This document shows, piece by piece, positions 63,546-64,000 of a stretch of DNA of 64,000 nucleotides; positions within the stretch are counted from its first letter, which is position 1; each line of letters starts with the position of its first letter. Below the pieces are notes generated by a model. The model searched no databases and had not been told where the DNA came from. It saw nothing but the letters and a program-made list of their open reading frames with translations. This DNA is from Nemertoderma westbladi (taxonomy: Eukaryota > Xenacoelomorpha > Nemertodermatida > Nemertodermatidae), in the NCBI GenBank assembly GCA_032718475.1, contig JAUCBJ010005359.1, forward strand, positions 1-64,000, read 5' to 3'. A program made the position numbers and the translations under genes.

Positions 63546-64000
63546 TGTTCAAATTTTGAGTGTCGCTGGCACGCTAGCTTACGTTACTTAGTCCTACAAA
63601 TACGGGTGATGTTGTGTATAAAATAGTTTGAAGAAGTATCTTCAATAATGATAATTACGGTAACAGGCAGACAGACGTGGGGAAACTGCAGGAGACTGGC
63701 ACCCTGGTGGCAGGTGGGGCTATAGACAATAGACTATTATTATAGCCTAGCAGCCTAGTGAGCTAGACAAAATTTGCCGAATAGGCAGATAGGCCTGATG
63801 CCCGAGGAAGGGCTAGCGCAAGGCAGAATGCAGGAGGCCTAGATTCTGAGAAATCTTTTTAAAAAATGTTAGATTGACTTACACAATCAGACCACACCGT
63901 GTGTCAGTTTGCGTATGCTGTGCCCGTACTGTAATAGCGCAAATAAGAAAACATTGCACAGTTCAGCAATTGCAGGACTGAACGAAGAATCTGATATCAG
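63546..64000. promoter_or_regulatory. Presumed 5' flank/5' UTR of DOCK gene
   Basis: Sequence upstream of the inferred DOCK start codon. No core promoter motif stands out, and an upstream untranslated exon cannot be excluded. Confidence 0.3.

Noticed and set aside
58085-62845. CRISPR-like spacing of repeats
   Set aside because: Units are contiguous without unique spacers, in a eukaryotic intron.
62846-62857. ATTCGGCACGAG, identical to part of a common cDNA-library adaptor
   Set aside because: It lies inside DOCK exon 2 and is read in frame through a segment that fits the family (SLARAESEG), so the match is taken as chance and not a cloning join.

Overview
This is AT-rich invertebrate animal DNA. 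It has long introns, many minisatellites, fold-back elements, and LTR and non-LTR retrotransposon remains. Self-complementary words such as TACCGGTA and TAGGCCTA recur throughout. The species cannot be fixed from the sequence; a marine invertebrate is a guess.

One gene frames almost the whole window. Thirteen exons of a DOCK6/7/8-type (DOCK-C, zizimin-related) guanine nucleotide exchange factor can be read on the minus strand, from a start codon at 63545 down to 4385. All boundaries have GT/AG sites and compatible phases, giving 2230 coding nt (743 codons). They cover the N-terminal region and enter the C2/DHR-1 domain. The rest of DHR-1 and the catalytic DHR-2 lie beyond coordinate 1.

The introns hold most other content. 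Intron 12 (4491-12976) holds a 4.6-kb minisatellite and an intronless mitochondrial methylmalonyl-CoA mutase gene. Intron 5 (16769-42097) holds intronless genes for LAMTOR2 (minus), a double-GNAT acetyltransferase with a frameshift (plus), a hexokinase (plus), a small HMG-box protein (plus) and a TMEM185-like membrane protein (plus), between LINE fragments and fold-back elements. Intron 3 is nearly all one 14,040-bp BEL/Pao LTR retrotransposon (43564-57603) in DOCK orientation, with TG...CA ends and a 5-bp ATGTC target duplication. It carries a small ORF overlapping gag-pol by ATGA, a 2237-codon gag-pol, and an 866-codon ORF in the usual env position. Intron 2 is almost entirely a 34-bp minisatellite.

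The most striking observation concerns splice sites. In introns 2, 11 and 12 the minisatellite unit resembles the adjoining DOCK splice site plus its exon edge: the exon 2 donor, exon 12 acceptor and exon 13 acceptor. The exon 7 donor sits in a two-copy tandem duplication that looks like an early stage. A fifth array starts about 12 nt from the exon 13 donor. Splice-site segments thus seem to have seeded tandem arrays repeatedly in one gene. All calls come from reading the sequence and from remembered protein families; no database search was run.
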